Assembly (NCBI GenBank): GCA_021286855.1
Contig: JAJTBO010000018.1
Location: forward strand, 1 to 64,000
Origin: Hyphomicrobiales bacterium
GTDB lineage: Bacteria; Pseudomonadota; Alphaproteobacteria; Rhizobiales; Ancalomicrobiaceae
Length of the DNA stretch: 64,000 nt
Direction of reading: 5' to 3'
Part shown: positions 44,816 through 53,184 of the stretch, piece by piece
Layout: each line of letters starts with the position of its first letter
Position numbering within the stretch: position 1 is the stretch's first letter
Notes under the pieces: generated by a model
Told to the model about the DNA's origin: nothing
The model's database searches: none
Seen by the model: the letters and a program-made list of their open reading frames with translations, nothing else
Position numbers and translations under genes: made by a program

Positions 44816-44862
44816 TCACGTATCTCCCTCCTCGTGGCATCGGCCACCGCACCGGCACGGCG

Positions 44863-45462
44863 ATGACCGCGACGACCTCGGATCACTCTTCCTCCCCTTC
44901 GAAGGCCGATCTGCGTCGGCGGGCGCTGGCGGCGCGCGATGCGACGACGCCGGCGCACCGCGAGGCGGCGGCGCGAGCGATCGCGGCGACCGACGCGTTG
45001 CCGATCCTGCCGGCCGGGACCGTGGTCGCCGGCTATTTCCCGATCCGCAGCGAGATCGATCCGCGCCCGCTGATGCGTCGGCTCGTCGCCTGCGGCGCGC
45101 TCACGGCGCTGCCGGCGGTCGGCGCGGACGGCGAGACGCTGACTTTCCGGCTGTGGCGGGAGGGTGAGGCGCTGGTCGCCGCCGGCTTCGGCCTGTCGGA
45201 GCCGTCGGCGGAGGCCGAGGCGGTCGATCCGGACGTGGTGCTGCTGCCGCTCTCCGCCTTCGACCGGCGCGGCGAGCGGATCGGCTACGGCAAGGGCCAT
45301 TACGATCGGGCGATCGAACGGCTCGAGGCGATCCGGCCGCTGCTCAAGGTCGGGTTGGCCTTTGCGGCCCAAGAGGTCGCGCGCGTTCCCTCCGAGCCGC
45401 ACGACCGTCCGCTCGATCTGATCCTGACCGAGGCCGGGGCGATCGTCCCGCTGGCGACCTGA
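44863..45462 (+). CDS. fau: 5-formyltetrahydrofolate cyclo-ligase
   Basis: 199 residues. ATP-dependent conversion of 5-formyl-THF to 5,10-methenyl-THF (YgfA/MTHFS family). KADLRRRALAARD (about 14-26) begins the fold, followed by VVAGYFPIRSEIDPRPL, the substrate-binding VVLLPLSAFDRRGERIGYGKGHYDRAIE (about 126-153, glycine-rich G-Y-G-x-G-x-Y-D) and the C-terminal EPHDRPLDLILTE. It is downstream of 6S RNA and may be produced by processing of a common transcript. The ATG at 44863 is chosen, as the upstream frame reads the 6S RNA. Confidence 0.93.
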   Translation: MTATTSDHSSSPSKADLRRRALAARDATTPAHREAAARAIAATDALPILPAGTVVAGYFPIRSEIDPRPLMRRLVACGALTALPAVGADGETLTFRLWREGEALVAAGFGLSEPSAEAEAVDPDVVLLPLSAFDRRGERIGYGKGHYDRAIERLEAIRPLLKVGLAFAAQEVARVPSEPHDRPLDLILTEAGAIVPLAT

Positions 45463-45477
45463 GGAGACACTCGACAG

Positions 45478-46293
45478 ATGCGACTGATGTTCCTCGGCGA
45501 CGTGGTGGGGCGAGCGGGCCGGAAGGCGGTGGTGGAGCGGCTGCCGGGCCTCGTCGACGATCTCGGCCTCGACTTCGTGGTGGTCAACGCGGAGAACGCC
45601 GCCGGCGGCTTCGGCATCACCGAAGAGATCGCGCAGGATCTGATCGACGCCGGCGCCGACGCGCTGACGCTCGGCAATCACTCCTGGGATCAACGCGAGG
45701 CGCTGGTGTTCATCGAACGGCAGCCGCGGTTGCTCCGACCGGCCAACTATCCCAAGGGCACGCCGGGCAAGGGGGCCAATCTCTACGTGGCGAAGAACGG
45801 GGCGCGGGTGCTGGTCGTCTCGGTGATGGGGCGGATCTACATGGATCCGCTCGACGATCCCTTCGCCGTCGCCGAGCGCGAGATCGCCGCCTGTCCGCTG
45901 GCCGAGCAGGCCGATGCGATCATCCTCGACGTGCATGCGGAGGCGACCAGCGAGAAGCAGGCGATGGCGCATCACTTCGACGGCCGCGTCTCCCTGGTGA
46001 TCGGCACGCACACCCATGTGCCGACGGCGGATTGGCAGATCCTTTCCGGCGGCACCGCCTTCCAGTCGGACGCCGGCATGTGCGGCGACTACGACAGCGT
46101 GATCGGCATGGAGAAGGACGAGCCGATCAACCGCTTCACCACCAAGATCGGCCGGGCCCGGTTCGAGCCGGCGGCGGGCGAGGCGACGATCTGCGGCCTC
46201 GTCGTCGAGATCGACGAGGCGACCGGGCTCGCCACCCGCGCCGAGCCGATCCGCCTCGGCGGGCGCCTGTCGCAGGCGCTGCCGCGCTTCTGA
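45478..46293 (+). CDS. TIGR00282-family metallophosphoesterase (YmdB-like)
   Basis: 271 residues. Di-metal phosphoesterase motifs: FLGDVVGRAGRKAV (Asp 8), VVVNAENAAGGFGIT, LTLGNHSWDQ (GNH motif), ILDVHAEATSEKQAM and VIGTHTHVPTADWQIL. The B. subtilis relative YmdB hydrolyses 2',3'-cyclic nucleotides such as cAMP. It lies 15 bases after fau, so it is the last gene of the zapA-fau group. Two palindromic repeats follow its stop. Confidence 0.92.
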   Translation: MRLMFLGDVVGRAGRKAVVERLPGLVDDLGLDFVVVNAENAAGGFGITEEIAQDLIDAGADALTLGNHSWDQREALVFIERQPRLLRPANYPKGTPGKGANLYVAKNGARVLVVSVMGRIYMDPLDDPFAVAEREIAACPLAEQADAIILDVHAEATSEKQAMAHHFDGRVSLVIGTHTHVPTADWQILSGGTAFQSDAGMCGDYDSVIGMEKDEPINRFTTKIGRARFEPAAGEATICGLVVEIDEATGLATRAEPIRLGGRLSQALPRF

Positions 46294-46300
46294 CACTCGG

Positions 46301-46334
46301 CTCATGAAATTCGGACTCGTCCGAATTTCATGAG
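46301..46334. repeat. palindromic element 1 (REP-like)
   Basis: Perfect 16-base arms (46301-46316 and 46319-46334) with a two-base centre: CTCATGAAATTCGGAC and its complement. It has no T tract. Its outer part resembles that of element 2 at 46379 (TCATGAAATTCG against TCACGAAGTTTCG). Confidence 0.8.
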
Positions 46335-46378
46335 CGTTACGGCCCGACCGGCCGACGCCCGTTCGGGCTCGCCTTCGC

Positions 46379-46411
46379 TCACGAAGTTTCGAACAGGTCG
46401 AAACTTCGTGA
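46379..46411. repeat. palindromic element 2 (REP-like)
   Basis: Perfect 14-base arms (46379-46392 and 46398-46411), five-base loop. The arm TCACGAAGTTTCGA is related to that of element 1, suggesting two members of a repeat family, placed between convergent genes. Confidence 0.8.
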
Positions 46412-46445
46412 TCTCGGTATGAGCCGTCCTTCCCGAGAAACAGAG

Positions 46446-46465
46446 ACGCCGCCCGGAGGCGGCGT
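46446..46465 (-). terminator. hairpin after the chemoreceptor gene
   Basis: Perfect eight-base stem, CGGA loop, 33 bases after the leftward chemoreceptor stop, followed by CTCTGTTTC on the minus strand. Confidence 0.65.
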
Positions 46466-46497
46466 CGTGGTCGTCGTGCGGCGGCGAGACGGGCTCG

Positions 46498-47748
46498 TCA
46501 GACCTTCTTGATGATGCCGAGGAAGCGCTGCACCTCGGTGCGCATCGTCTCGGATTCGCTGGCGGTGGAGCGGACGCCCTCCGACATGGCGCGGGCGGAG
46601 ACGCCGGTCTCCTGGGCGGTGCGCTCGAGCTGGCCCATGGTCTCGGCGACCATGCGGGTGCCGGAGGCGGCGTCGGCGACGGAACGGGCGATCTCGGCGG
46701 TGGTCGCCGACTGCTCCTCGACGGCGGCGGAGATGCCGCTGGCCACCTCGTTCATTCGGTCGATGGTGCCGGAGATCTCGGCCATGCTGTCGACCGCCTC
46801 GCGGGTCGCCTGCTGAATGGTCTGGATCTGGCCGGTGATCTCCTCGGTCGCCTTGGTGGTCTGGCCGGCGAGGTTCTTCACCTCGGAGGCGACGACGGCG
46901 AAGCCGCGGCCGGCGTCGCCGGCGCGCGCCGCCTCGATGGTGGCGTTGAGGGCGAGGAGGTTGGTCTGGGCGGCGATGTCCTGGATCAGACCGACGACGT
47001 GGCCGATCTTCTCGGACGCTTCGGTCAGGCGCTGCACCTTGTCGCGGGCGACGCCGGCATGGACGACGCCGCCGCGGGCGACGTCGGCGGAGATCGAAGC
47101 CTGACGCGAGATCTCGGCGATCGAGCTGTCGAGTTCGTGGACGGCGGCCGCGACGCTCTCGACGTTGGCGCCGGCGGCGCCGGCGGCGTCGGCGGAGCGG
47201 GCGGCCTCCTCGGAGGTGCCTTCGGCGATGCGGGTCATGCCTTCGGCGTGGCCGTTCAGGCCGGCGACGGCGCCGGCGACGGTTTCGATCGCCGCGCCCA
47301 CCTTGGTCTCGAAGTGGTCGATCGCGTCGGCGAGGGCGGTGACCACCGACCAGGTCACCATGCAGCCGAGATAGGAGCCGTCGCTCGCGTAGATCGCGTT
47401 GGCGCGCAGGTCGAGCCGCTCGCGGCCGACGCGGATCTTGGCGAGCCAGGGCAGGTTCTTCGGATCGGCGACGATGCGGCGCTGATGCGCCGGATTCTTG
47501 TGAAAGATGTCCATCGAACGGCCGACCAGCTTCTCCGGATCGAGGCCGGCGGGCAGCTCGTGGCGGATCGTCTTCAGCGTCTCGATCGAGGTCCGATTGG
47601 CGTAGACGATGTCGCCGTTCGTCGGATCGGCGAGAAGAACGTTGACCGGCATCTGGTCGAGCATGGCGACGAGAGCGGCCTTGTCGAGACCTTCTTCACG
47701 GGTTTCGACGAGGGGGGCGGTCGAGGACTTGCCGAACAGGCCGAACAT
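46498..47748 (-). CDS. soluble PAS-domain methyl-accepting chemotaxis protein
   Basis: 416 residues with no membrane helix, so a cytoplasmic chemoreceptor. A PAS domain covers about 25-135 ([40 protein letters not shown]). The signalling domain follows, with the conserved hairpin tip [40 protein letters not shown] and a downstream [16 protein letters not shown]. It ends ..RFLGIIKKV without a CheR-binding pentapeptide. The ligand or cofactor of the PAS domain is unknown. The start at 47748 has GGAGGAA eight bases upstream. No other chemotaxis genes are nearby. Confidence 0.93.
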   Translation of the reverse strand: MFGLFGKSSTAPLVETREEGLDKAALVAMLDQMPVNVLLADPTNGDIVYANRTSIETLKTIRHELPAGLDPEKLVGRSMDIFHKNPAHQRRIVADPKNLPWLAKIRVGRERLDLRANAIYASDGSYLGCMVTWSVVTALADAIDHFETKVGAAIETVAGAVAGLNGHAEGMTRIAEGTSEEAARSADAAGAAGANVESVAAAVHELDSSIAEISRQASISADVARGGVVHAGVARDKVQRLTEASEKIGHVVGLIQDIAAQTNLLALNATIEAARAGDAGRGFAVVASEVKNLAGQTTKATEEITGQIQTIQQATREAVDSMAEISGTIDRMNEVASGISAAVEEQSATTAEIARSVADAASGTRMVAETMGQLERTAQETGVSARAMSEGVRSTASESETMRTEVQRFLGIIKKV

Positions 47749-48040
47749 ACGTGGGGTTCCTCCGCCTCGGCGATGCGAGGTCTTCAGGAGTGGGGTTTTT
47801 GATCGGGAGATTCCCTTAGGGAGCATGAATGACGCAGAGTTCTTAGCGATCGGTGAATTTCGGTAATCGAATGCCTTGGAATTCGTCGAAAGGCGCGTTT
47901 TTCGGCAGGTTCTGCGGCGGCCTGGATTTTCGCGCCCGGGCGCACTATAAGCGGCCGACTTCGAACATGATCGCGTGGGACAAGGCGGCCGTCAGAGCCG
48001 TTTCGCCTGCCGACAGATCGCGACCGACGAGACGACGACC

Positions 48041-48790
48041 ATGGCCGGCCATTCACAGTTCAAGAACATCATGCATCGGAAGGGCAAGCAGGACAAAGTC
48101 CGCTCGAAGCTCTTCTCCAAGCTCGCCCGCGAAATCACCGTGGCGGCCAAGGACGGCGGCGGCGATCCGGGGATGAACGCCAAGTTGCGTCTCGCCATCC
48201 TCAACGCCCGCGCCGAGAACATGCCGAAGGACAACATCGAGCGCGCGATCAAGAAGGCCTCCGGCTCCGACGCCGAGACCTACGAGATGGTGCGTTACGA
48301 GGGCTACGGGCCGGGCGGCACGGCGGTCATCGTCGAGACGCTGACCGACAACCGCAACCGCACCGGCGGCAACGTCCGCGCCGCCTTCACCAAGTTCGGC
48401 GGGGCGCTGGGCGAGACCGGTTCGGTGTCGTTCTCCTTCGACCGGGTCGGCGAAATCGTCTATCCGGCCGCGGCCGGCAGCGCCGACGCGGTGCTCGAGG
48501 CCGCGATCGAGGCGGGCGCCGACGACGTGATCTCCGACGAGGAGAGCCACACCATCCTGACCACCTTCGAGGGGCTCTCGGAGGTGTCCAAGGCGCTCGA
48601 GACGGCGCTCGGTCAGGCGGAGTCGATCAAGCCGAACTGGCGGCCGCAGAACACCGTTCCGGTCGACGAGGAGAAGGCGACGACGCTGATGAAGCTGATC
48701 GGCATGCTCGAAGACGACGACGACGTGCAGAACGTCTACACCAACTTCGACATCTCGGACGAGGTGATGGCCAAGCTCGCCGCGATGTGA
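48041..48790 (+). CDS. yebC: YebC/PmpR-family protein
   Basis: 249 residues, full length: [56 protein letters not shown], the central [20 protein letters not shown] and the C-terminal [19 protein letters not shown]. Members are described as transcriptional regulators and, more recently, as factors that help ribosomes through proline-rich stretches. In many alphaproteobacteria yebC stands close before ruvC, as here with one gene between. Confidence 0.94.
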   Translation: MAGHSQFKNIMHRKGKQDKVRSKLFSKLAREITVAAKDGGGDPGMNAKLRLAILNARAENMPKDNIERAIKKASGSDAETYEMVRYEGYGPGGTAVIVETLTDNRNRTGGNVRAAFTKFGGALGETGSVSFSFDRVGEIVYPAAAGSADAVLEAAIEAGADDVISDEESHTILTTFEGLSEVSKALETALGQAESIKPNWRPQNTVPVDEEKATTLMKLIGMLEDDDDVQNVYTNFDISDEVMAKLAAM

Positions 48791-48808
48791 GCCCATCGAT
48801 CTTCTCGA

Positions 48809-48850
48809 AACGAAGAGGCCTGCGCCGTCGAAAGCGCGGGCCTCTTCGTT
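48809..48850 (+). terminator. Rho-independent terminator after yebC
   Basis: Arms around 48809-48825 and 48834-48850 with about 15 pairs and one bulge, A-rich before and TTTTCG after. Confidence 0.85.
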
Positions 48851-48953
48851 TTCGTCGACCGACGAGCGCGCCCAAATCGGGTTGCGAAACCCATGTTTCG
48901 ACGCCCGGCGGAGCGTGATCGCCCTATGATGCGGCGGCAACGAGGGATCCGAA

Positions 48954-49532
48954 ATGTCATCGACGAAGCGAAGCGGGGCGGGATCGGTCACCGTCCTGAT
49001 CACCCGGCGGGTCCAGTCCGGGCGCGAGGACGACTTCGAGGCGCTGGCGGCGGCGCTGATCGAGGCGGCGTCGCGGTTTCCCGGCCATCTCGGCGGCTAC
49101 GTGCTGCGACCCGAGGGCGATGCGAGCCCGCTCCGTCAGACGCTGTTCGCCTTCGACGACCAGCCGCATCTCGACGCCTGGACGGCGAGCGAGGAGCGGG
49201 CCGCGCTGGTGGCGAAGCTCGGCGAGATCAGCGAGGGCGAAGGCGCCGTCCACAGCCTCTCCGGGCTCGAGGGGTGGTTCGCGCTGCCGGAGGCGCCGAC
49301 GCGCAAGCCGCCGCCGCGTCCCAAGATGGCGCTGGTCACCTGGATGGGCATCTTTCCGTTGGTGTTCCTCCTGTCGAAGACGGTGTCGCCGCTCTTCGCC
49401 GGGTTTCCGTCGGTGGTCGGCATCCTGGTCGTCACCTTCCTGGTCACGGTGGCGATGACCTGGGTGGTGATGCCGTTCCTGGTCCGTCTGATGGCGCCCT
49501 GGCTCTATCCCGACCTGCGCAAGAAGGGCTGA
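48954..49532 (+). CDS. antibiotic-biosynthesis-monooxygenase-fold (ABM) protein with C-terminal membrane helices
   Basis: 192 residues. Residues ~12-105 form a ferredoxin-like ABM domain (VTVLITRRVQSGREDDFEAL, GHLGGYVLRPEGDASPLRQ, FAFDDQPHLDAWTASEERA), as in YgiN-type quinol/haem-associated monooxygenases. After a Lys/Pro linker two membrane helices follow (about 127-147 and 152-176). The ABM-plus-two-helix layout is a known variant; substrate and topology are unproven. Placed between yebC and ruvC. Confidence 0.83.
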   Translation: MSSTKRSGAGSVTVLITRRVQSGREDDFEALAAALIEAASRFPGHLGGYVLRPEGDASPLRQTLFAFDDQPHLDAWTASEERAALVAKLGEISEGEGAVHSLSGLEGWFALPEAPTRKPPPRPKMALVTWMGIFPLVFLLSKTVSPLFAGFPSVVGILVVTFLVTVAMTWVVMPFLVRLMAPWLYPDLRKKG

Positions 49533-49582
49533 GGCGCACGCCGGCCTTTGCGAAACGAAGCGCGAACATGTAGCGTTCGCGC

Positions 49583-50095
49583 ATGAGCTCGCCCGTTCGA
49601 ATCATCGGCGTCGATCCCGGCCTCCAGCGCACCGGCTGGGGGGTGATCGACGTCGTCGGCAACCGCCTCTCCTTCGTCGCCTGCGGCACGATCACCTCGA
49701 CGGCCGGCGACGAGCTCGCCGGACGGCTCGTCGAACTCTACGACGGGCTCGAGGCGGTGATCGCGGCGCACGGCCCGGACGAGGCGGCGGTCGAGCACAC
49801 CTTCGTCAACACCAATCCGACGGCGACGCTGAAGCTCGGTCAGGCGCGCGGCGTGGCGCTGCTGGCGCCGGCCAAGGCCGGGCTCTCGGTCGCCGAATAT
49901 GCGCCGAACGCGGTCAAGAAGGCGATCGTCGGGGCCGGCCACGCCGACAAGGAGCAGATCCAGCACATGGTCAGGATCCTGCTGCCCAAGGCCACATGGA
50001 AGGGGCCGGACGCGGCCGACGCGCTCGCCATCGCCATCTGTCACGCGCATCATCGCCAGACACTGGCGCGGGCGCTTCGGATCGCCGGGGCGTGA
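49583..50095 (+). CDS. ruvC: Holliday junction resolvase RuvC
   Basis: 170-residue endonuclease that cuts Holliday junctions symmetrically. RNase-H fold with the acidic residues in [17 protein letters not shown] (Asp 9), [20 protein letters not shown] (Glu) and [16 protein letters not shown] (Asp pair), and the DNA-contact region [20 protein letters not shown]. It precedes ruvA by 27 bases and probably shares its transcript. Confidence 0.97.
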   Translation: MSSPVRIIGVDPGLQRTGWGVIDVVGNRLSFVACGTITSTAGDELAGRLVELYDGLEAVIAAHGPDEAAVEHTFVNTNPTATLKLGQARGVALLAPAKAGLSVAEYAPNAVKKAIVGAGHADKEQIQHMVRILLPKATWKGPDAADALAIAICHAHHRQTLARALRIAGA

Positions 50096-50105
50096 GGAAA
50101 ACGGG

Positions 50106-50126
50106 ATGATCGGCAAGCTCACATGA
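50106..50126 (+). CDS. six-codon upstream reading frame duplicating the ruvA start
   Basis: ATG-ATC-GGC-AAG-CTC-ACA-TGA encodes MIGKLT, nearly the same as the first six residues of RuvA (MIGKLR). Bases 50106-50122 are a tandem near-copy of 50123-50139 (three differences). The stop overlaps the ruvA ATG as ATGA. GAGGAAAACGGG stands before the first ATG, while the ruvA ATG has no ribosome-binding site of its own, so ribosomes probably load at the short frame and restart on ruvA. Confidence 0.6.
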   Translation: MIGKLT

Positions 50127-50743
50127 TCGGAAAACTCAGGGGCATCGTCGACGAATACGGCGACGACTTCGTCATCCTCGACGTGAACGGCGTCGGCTAC
50201 GTCTGCTTCTGCTCGTCGCGGACGCTGCAGAACCTGCCGCGGCCGGGCGAGGCGACGACGCTTTCGATCGAGACGATCGTGCGCGAGGACATGATCCGGC
50301 TCTACGGCTTCGCCGACGCCGACGAGCGGGAGTGGTTCCGGCTGCTGACCACCGTGCAGGGGGTCGGGGCCAAGGTGGCGTTGGCGCTCCTCTCGGCGCT
50401 GAGGCCGGCCGAACTCGCCTCGGCGATCGCGCTCAAGGATCTGACCGCGCTGTGTCGGGCGAACGGGGTCGGCAAGCGTCTCGCCGAGCGCATCGCGCAG
50501 GAGCTCAAGGACAAGACGCCGGCCTTCGCCTCGGTCGATCCGGCGCTGGTGTCGCTGGCCGGCGGGCTCGCCGAGAAGACCGCGCCGAAGCCGCTGGCCG
50601 ACGCGGTCTCGGCGCTGGTCAATCTCGGTTATCCGCAGCTCCAGGCGAGCGCGGCGGTGGCGGCGGCGGCGAAGGCGGCCGGCGAGGACGCCACCACCGA
50701 GAAGCTGATCCGTCTGGGGCTGAAGGAACTGGCGCTCGGCTGA
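50123..50743 (+). CDS. ruvA: Holliday junction branch-migration protein RuvA
   Basis: 206 residues. Tetramer that holds the junction and recruits RuvB. Domain I is an OB fold ([37 protein letters not shown]), domain II a helix-hairpin-helix pair ([39 protein letters not shown]), and domain III the C-terminal RuvB contact ([20 protein letters not shown]). The start is given by the family, but its ribosome-binding site is displaced by a short upstream frame. ruvB is not next door: five leftward genes intervene. Confidence 0.97.
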   Translation: MIGKLRGIVDEYGDDFVILDVNGVGYVCFCSSRTLQNLPRPGEATTLSIETIVREDMIRLYGFADADEREWFRLLTTVQGVGAKVALALLSALRPAELASAIALKDLTALCRANGVGKRLAERIAQELKDKTPAFASVDPALVSLAGGLAEKTAPKPLADAVSALVNLGYPQLQASAAVAAAAKAAGEDATTEKLIRLGLKELALG

Positions 50744-50770
50744 GGGGCGGGGGTCGGCCGGTGGACGGCG

Positions 50771-51577
50771 TCACATGTCGGCGCGGCGCATGCGGGCGCG
50801 GATGTCGGCGGGCAGCTTCTTCGCATCGACGCGGAAGAAGGGCGCGACGAGCGGGGAGATGCGCGGGCAGGCGCGGCCGACGTCGGGGTCGGCGCTCGTC
50901 TCGGACGTTTCCTCCGTGATGCGCAGGCGCGCGCCGTCGAGGGCGAGTTCGACGTGGGTGACACGCCGATCGGCTTCGGGGTTCGCGACCTCCTCGGCGA
51001 CGAGACGGCCGCCGATCGGGCGGAAACTCGCGTCGAAGTCGCAGTGATACTTGGGCCAGCCGTAAGTGCCGATCGACAGGGCGACGGGGTGACGGCCGTC
51101 GGCGGCGGGGCCGATGTCGACGAAGCCCTCCTGATCGACGAAGAGCCCGACGAAGCCGCCCGGGCGCGGATCGATCGCGTCGAGCAACAGCGTGCGCAGG
51201 GCCATCTGTTCGCGCAACGCTTCCGCCGGTTCCGAGCCGTCGACGACCTTGCGCGCCGCGGCGCGGCGGCCGGCGAGGTCGGGCGTCTCCTGTTTGCCCC
51301 AGAGCCAGGCGTCGAACCCCTGGTCGATGCGGGCGACGAAGGCGCGTTGGTCGGCGCGCAGGGCTTCGGCGTCGGTGGGGGCGAGCCGGGCGCGGGCGGC
51401 TCGCCAGGCGGCGGCCAGGGCGCGATCGGCGCCGGCGAGGCTCGGCAGGGCGCAGACGGCGAGTTCGCGCGCCGTCGCGGCGGTGGCGCAATCGAACGAC
51501 GGCTTCTCGCTCGCCGTGGCGGGACCGAGGATCAGCAGCGTGAAGAAGGCGAGGGCGAAATCCCGGGCCACGACCAC
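50771..51577 (-). CDS. periplasmic protein with LprI-like N-terminal domain
   Basis: 268 residues. After a signal peptide (residues 1-22, FALAFFTLLILGPATA) comes an LprI/DUF1311-like region: SFDCATAATARELAVCALPS (two cysteines), LAGADRALAAAWRAARARL and a later RADQRAFVARID. The C-terminal half has strand-like segments and another Cys pair (YHCDFDA, RACPRIS) and is not recognised. LprI in mycobacteria inhibits lysozyme; this function is not established for the family in general. It is convergent to ruvA (27 bases between stops). Confidence 0.72.
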   Translation of the reverse strand: MVVARDFALAFFTLLILGPATASEKPSFDCATAATARELAVCALPSLAGADRALAAAWRAARARLAPTDAEALRADQRAFVARIDQGFDAWLWGKQETPDLAGRRAAARKVVDGSEPAEALREQMALRTLLLDAIDPRPGGFVGLFVDQEGFVDIGPAADGRHPVALSIGTYGWPKYHCDFDASFRPIGGRLVAEEVANPEADRRVTHVELALDGARLRITEETSETSADPDVGRACPRISPLVAPFFRVDAKKLPADIRARMRRADM

Positions 51578-51690
51578 CTCCCTCGGCCGACGCTTGGAGG
51601 TCGGCGCATGGCGGCCAGTCTATCCGAGATGCGCGTCTTTCGGGAGGGCGAGATTCGAGCCGGGAGGTTCGAGCCGGTCCCGCCGGCGTC

Positions 51691-51936
51691 TCACCAGAGG
51701 TCCTTGATCCGGCCGCAGTTGGGACAGATCCAATCTTCCGGCAGATCCTCGAAGGCGACGCCGGGGGGAACCGCGTGCTCGGGATCGCCGATCGTCGGAT
51801 CGTAGACCCAACCGCAATCCCGGGTCGGGCAATCGCGCGGCTCGAGAGCCGCCGCGGCGGCCGGGCGACGCGCGCCGGCGAGGCCGAGGGCGGCGAGCAG
51901 CAGGGCCAGCAGGCTGCGGCGGGTGCGATCGGTCAT
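51691..51936 (-). CDS. exported rubredoxin-like protein with CX4C iron site
   Basis: 81 residues. The mature part matches rubredoxin: [40 protein letters not shown]. Iron ligands would be Cys 36, 41, 71 and 74. The first pair is spaced CX4C instead of CX2C, as in the second rubredoxin of some Desulfovibrio. The N-terminus ([19 protein letters not shown]) is a hydrophobic signal with a twin-arginine-like RRSLL, consistent with export of a folded metalloprotein by Tat; a Tat route is inference. It is transcribed leftwards between the LprI-like and VOC genes. Confidence 0.82.
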   Translation of the reverse strand: MTDRTRRSLLALLLAALGLAGARRPAAAAALEPRDCPTRDCGWVYDPTIGDPEHAVPPGVAFEDLPEDWICPNCGRIKDLW

Positions 51937-52026
51937 GGCTGATCCCTTCGCGTCGATGTCGTTCGAGGAAGAAACATCGCACGTCCATGTTTCGGTCGTG
52001 CGACGTTTCTCGGTTCGATGGCGACG

Positions 52027-52398
52027 TCACGCGCCGGTCGGGGCGAACACGCGAATGCGATGGCCGTCGGGATCGGCGGCGGTGAAGGTGCGGCCGAAGT
52101 CCATGACCGTCGGCGGCTGGAGGATGGCGCGGCCGGCGGCGGTCCAGGCGACGTGGGTCGCGTCGACCTCCGCCGCGGAGCCGACGGCGATGCAGATCTC
52201 GCCGCCGCCGCCGAGCGTGGCGGTCGTCGGAGCGACGCCGGCGACGCCCCACAGGCCGAGCATCATGCCCTGGGCGAGGGGCAGCATGGCGAAGGTGTCG
52301 GAGGTCTCCACCGCATCGACGGCGAGGAGGTCGGTCCAGAAGCCGAGCGAGCGCCGGACGTCGGAGACGTAGAGGAGGATGAGGTTCGGGGTCGTCAT
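52027..52398 (-). CDS. VOC-family (glyoxalase/dioxygenase superfamily) protein
   Basis: 123 residues. Paired beta-alpha-beta-beta-beta modules: NLILLYVSDVRRSLGFWTDL at the start, TFAMLPLAQGMMLGLW, AEVDATHVAWTAAGRAIL and the closing GRTFTAADPDGHRIRVF with its final conserved segment. The metal-binding residues of glyoxalase are not all present, so a resistance or binding role is as likely. It follows a WYL regulator on the same strand (gap 87 bases), which suggests it may be the regulator's target. Confidence 0.8.
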   Translation of the reverse strand: MTTPNLILLYVSDVRRSLGFWTDLLAVDAVETSDTFAMLPLAQGMMLGLWGVAGVAPTTATLGGGGEICIAVGSAAEVDATHVAWTAAGRAILQPPTVMDFGRTFTAADPDGHRIRVFAPTGA

Positions 52399-52485
52399 GG
52401 GATCGTGTCCTCGTTGGGGGGCGACGAGGAGATCATGACGCATGCTGCTGACGATCGATGTCAGTAGCGCAACGAGCGCGCTCGA

Positions 52486-53175
52486 TCACGAGGTCGGACG
52501 GATGCCTTCGGCGCGTCGCCATTCGGCGAGGAGCGTGCGGCGGCGACGCGGCGTCTTCGCCTCCTCCAGCGTCGCGGCGATCATCCGATCGACGCGGAAA
52601 TGGCGGAAGGCGGCGCGGGTCTCGCACCAGGCGGCGAGGACGCGGGTCTCCTCGAAGAAGCCGAGGGCGACCGGCCAGACGGTGCGCTCGCTGTCGCTGC
52701 CGGCGGCGTCGCGGTAGCTGAGCGTGATCTTGCGTTCCTCGCGCAGCGCGCGGCGAAGGAGATCGAGGCCGACGCCGGCGGAGGCTCGACGTCGTTTCGG
52801 CACCAGGAGGCCGGTCTCCTCGAGGCCGGCGCGGCGGTCGGCGGGCAGCACGGCGGCGATCTTGGCGAGGAGGTCGCGAGCGGCGGCGGCGAGCGTCGGA
52901 TCGCCGTGTTCGGCGACCCAGCGCGAGCCGAGCGCCAACGCCTCCAACTCCTCGTCGCGGAACATCAACGGCGGCAGCAGGAAGCCGGAGGAAAGGACGT
53001 AGCCGACGCCGGCCTCGCCCTCGATGTCGGCGCCTTGCGCCCGCAGGGTTTCGACGTCGCGGTAGAGGGTCCGGAGAGAGACGCCGAGTTCGGCGGCGAG
53101 CGCCGCGCCGGTCACCGGGGTGCGGCGACCGCGCAGGGCCTGGATCAGATCGAGCAGGCGAGCGGCGCGCGACAT
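52486..53175 (-). CDS. YafY-type transcriptional regulator (HTH + WYL)
   Basis: 229 residues. N-terminal winged helix-turn-helix of the DeoR/HTH-11 kind (RAARLLDLIQALRGRRTPVT, AELGVSLRTLYRDVETLRA, residues 3-45), then a WYL domain (ITLSYRDAAGSDSERTVWPV, about 145-165; GFFEETRVLAAWCETR) that binds nucleic-acid or small ligands. Members commonly repress a neighbouring VOC or YciI-like gene. The gene overlaps none and lies 10 bases from the hypothetical gene to its right on the same strand. Confidence 0.86.
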   Translation of the reverse strand: MSRAARLLDLIQALRGRRTPVTGAALAAELGVSLRTLYRDVETLRAQGADIEGEAGVGYVLSSGFLLPPLMFRDEELEALALGSRWVAEHGDPTLAAAARDLLAKIAAVLPADRRAGLEETGLLVPKRRRASAGVGLDLLRRALREERKITLSYRDAAGSDSERTVWPVALGFFEETRVLAAWCETRAAFRHFRVDRMIAATLEEAKTPRRRRTLLAEWRRAEGIRPTS

Positions 53176-53184
53176 CGCGGCCGG

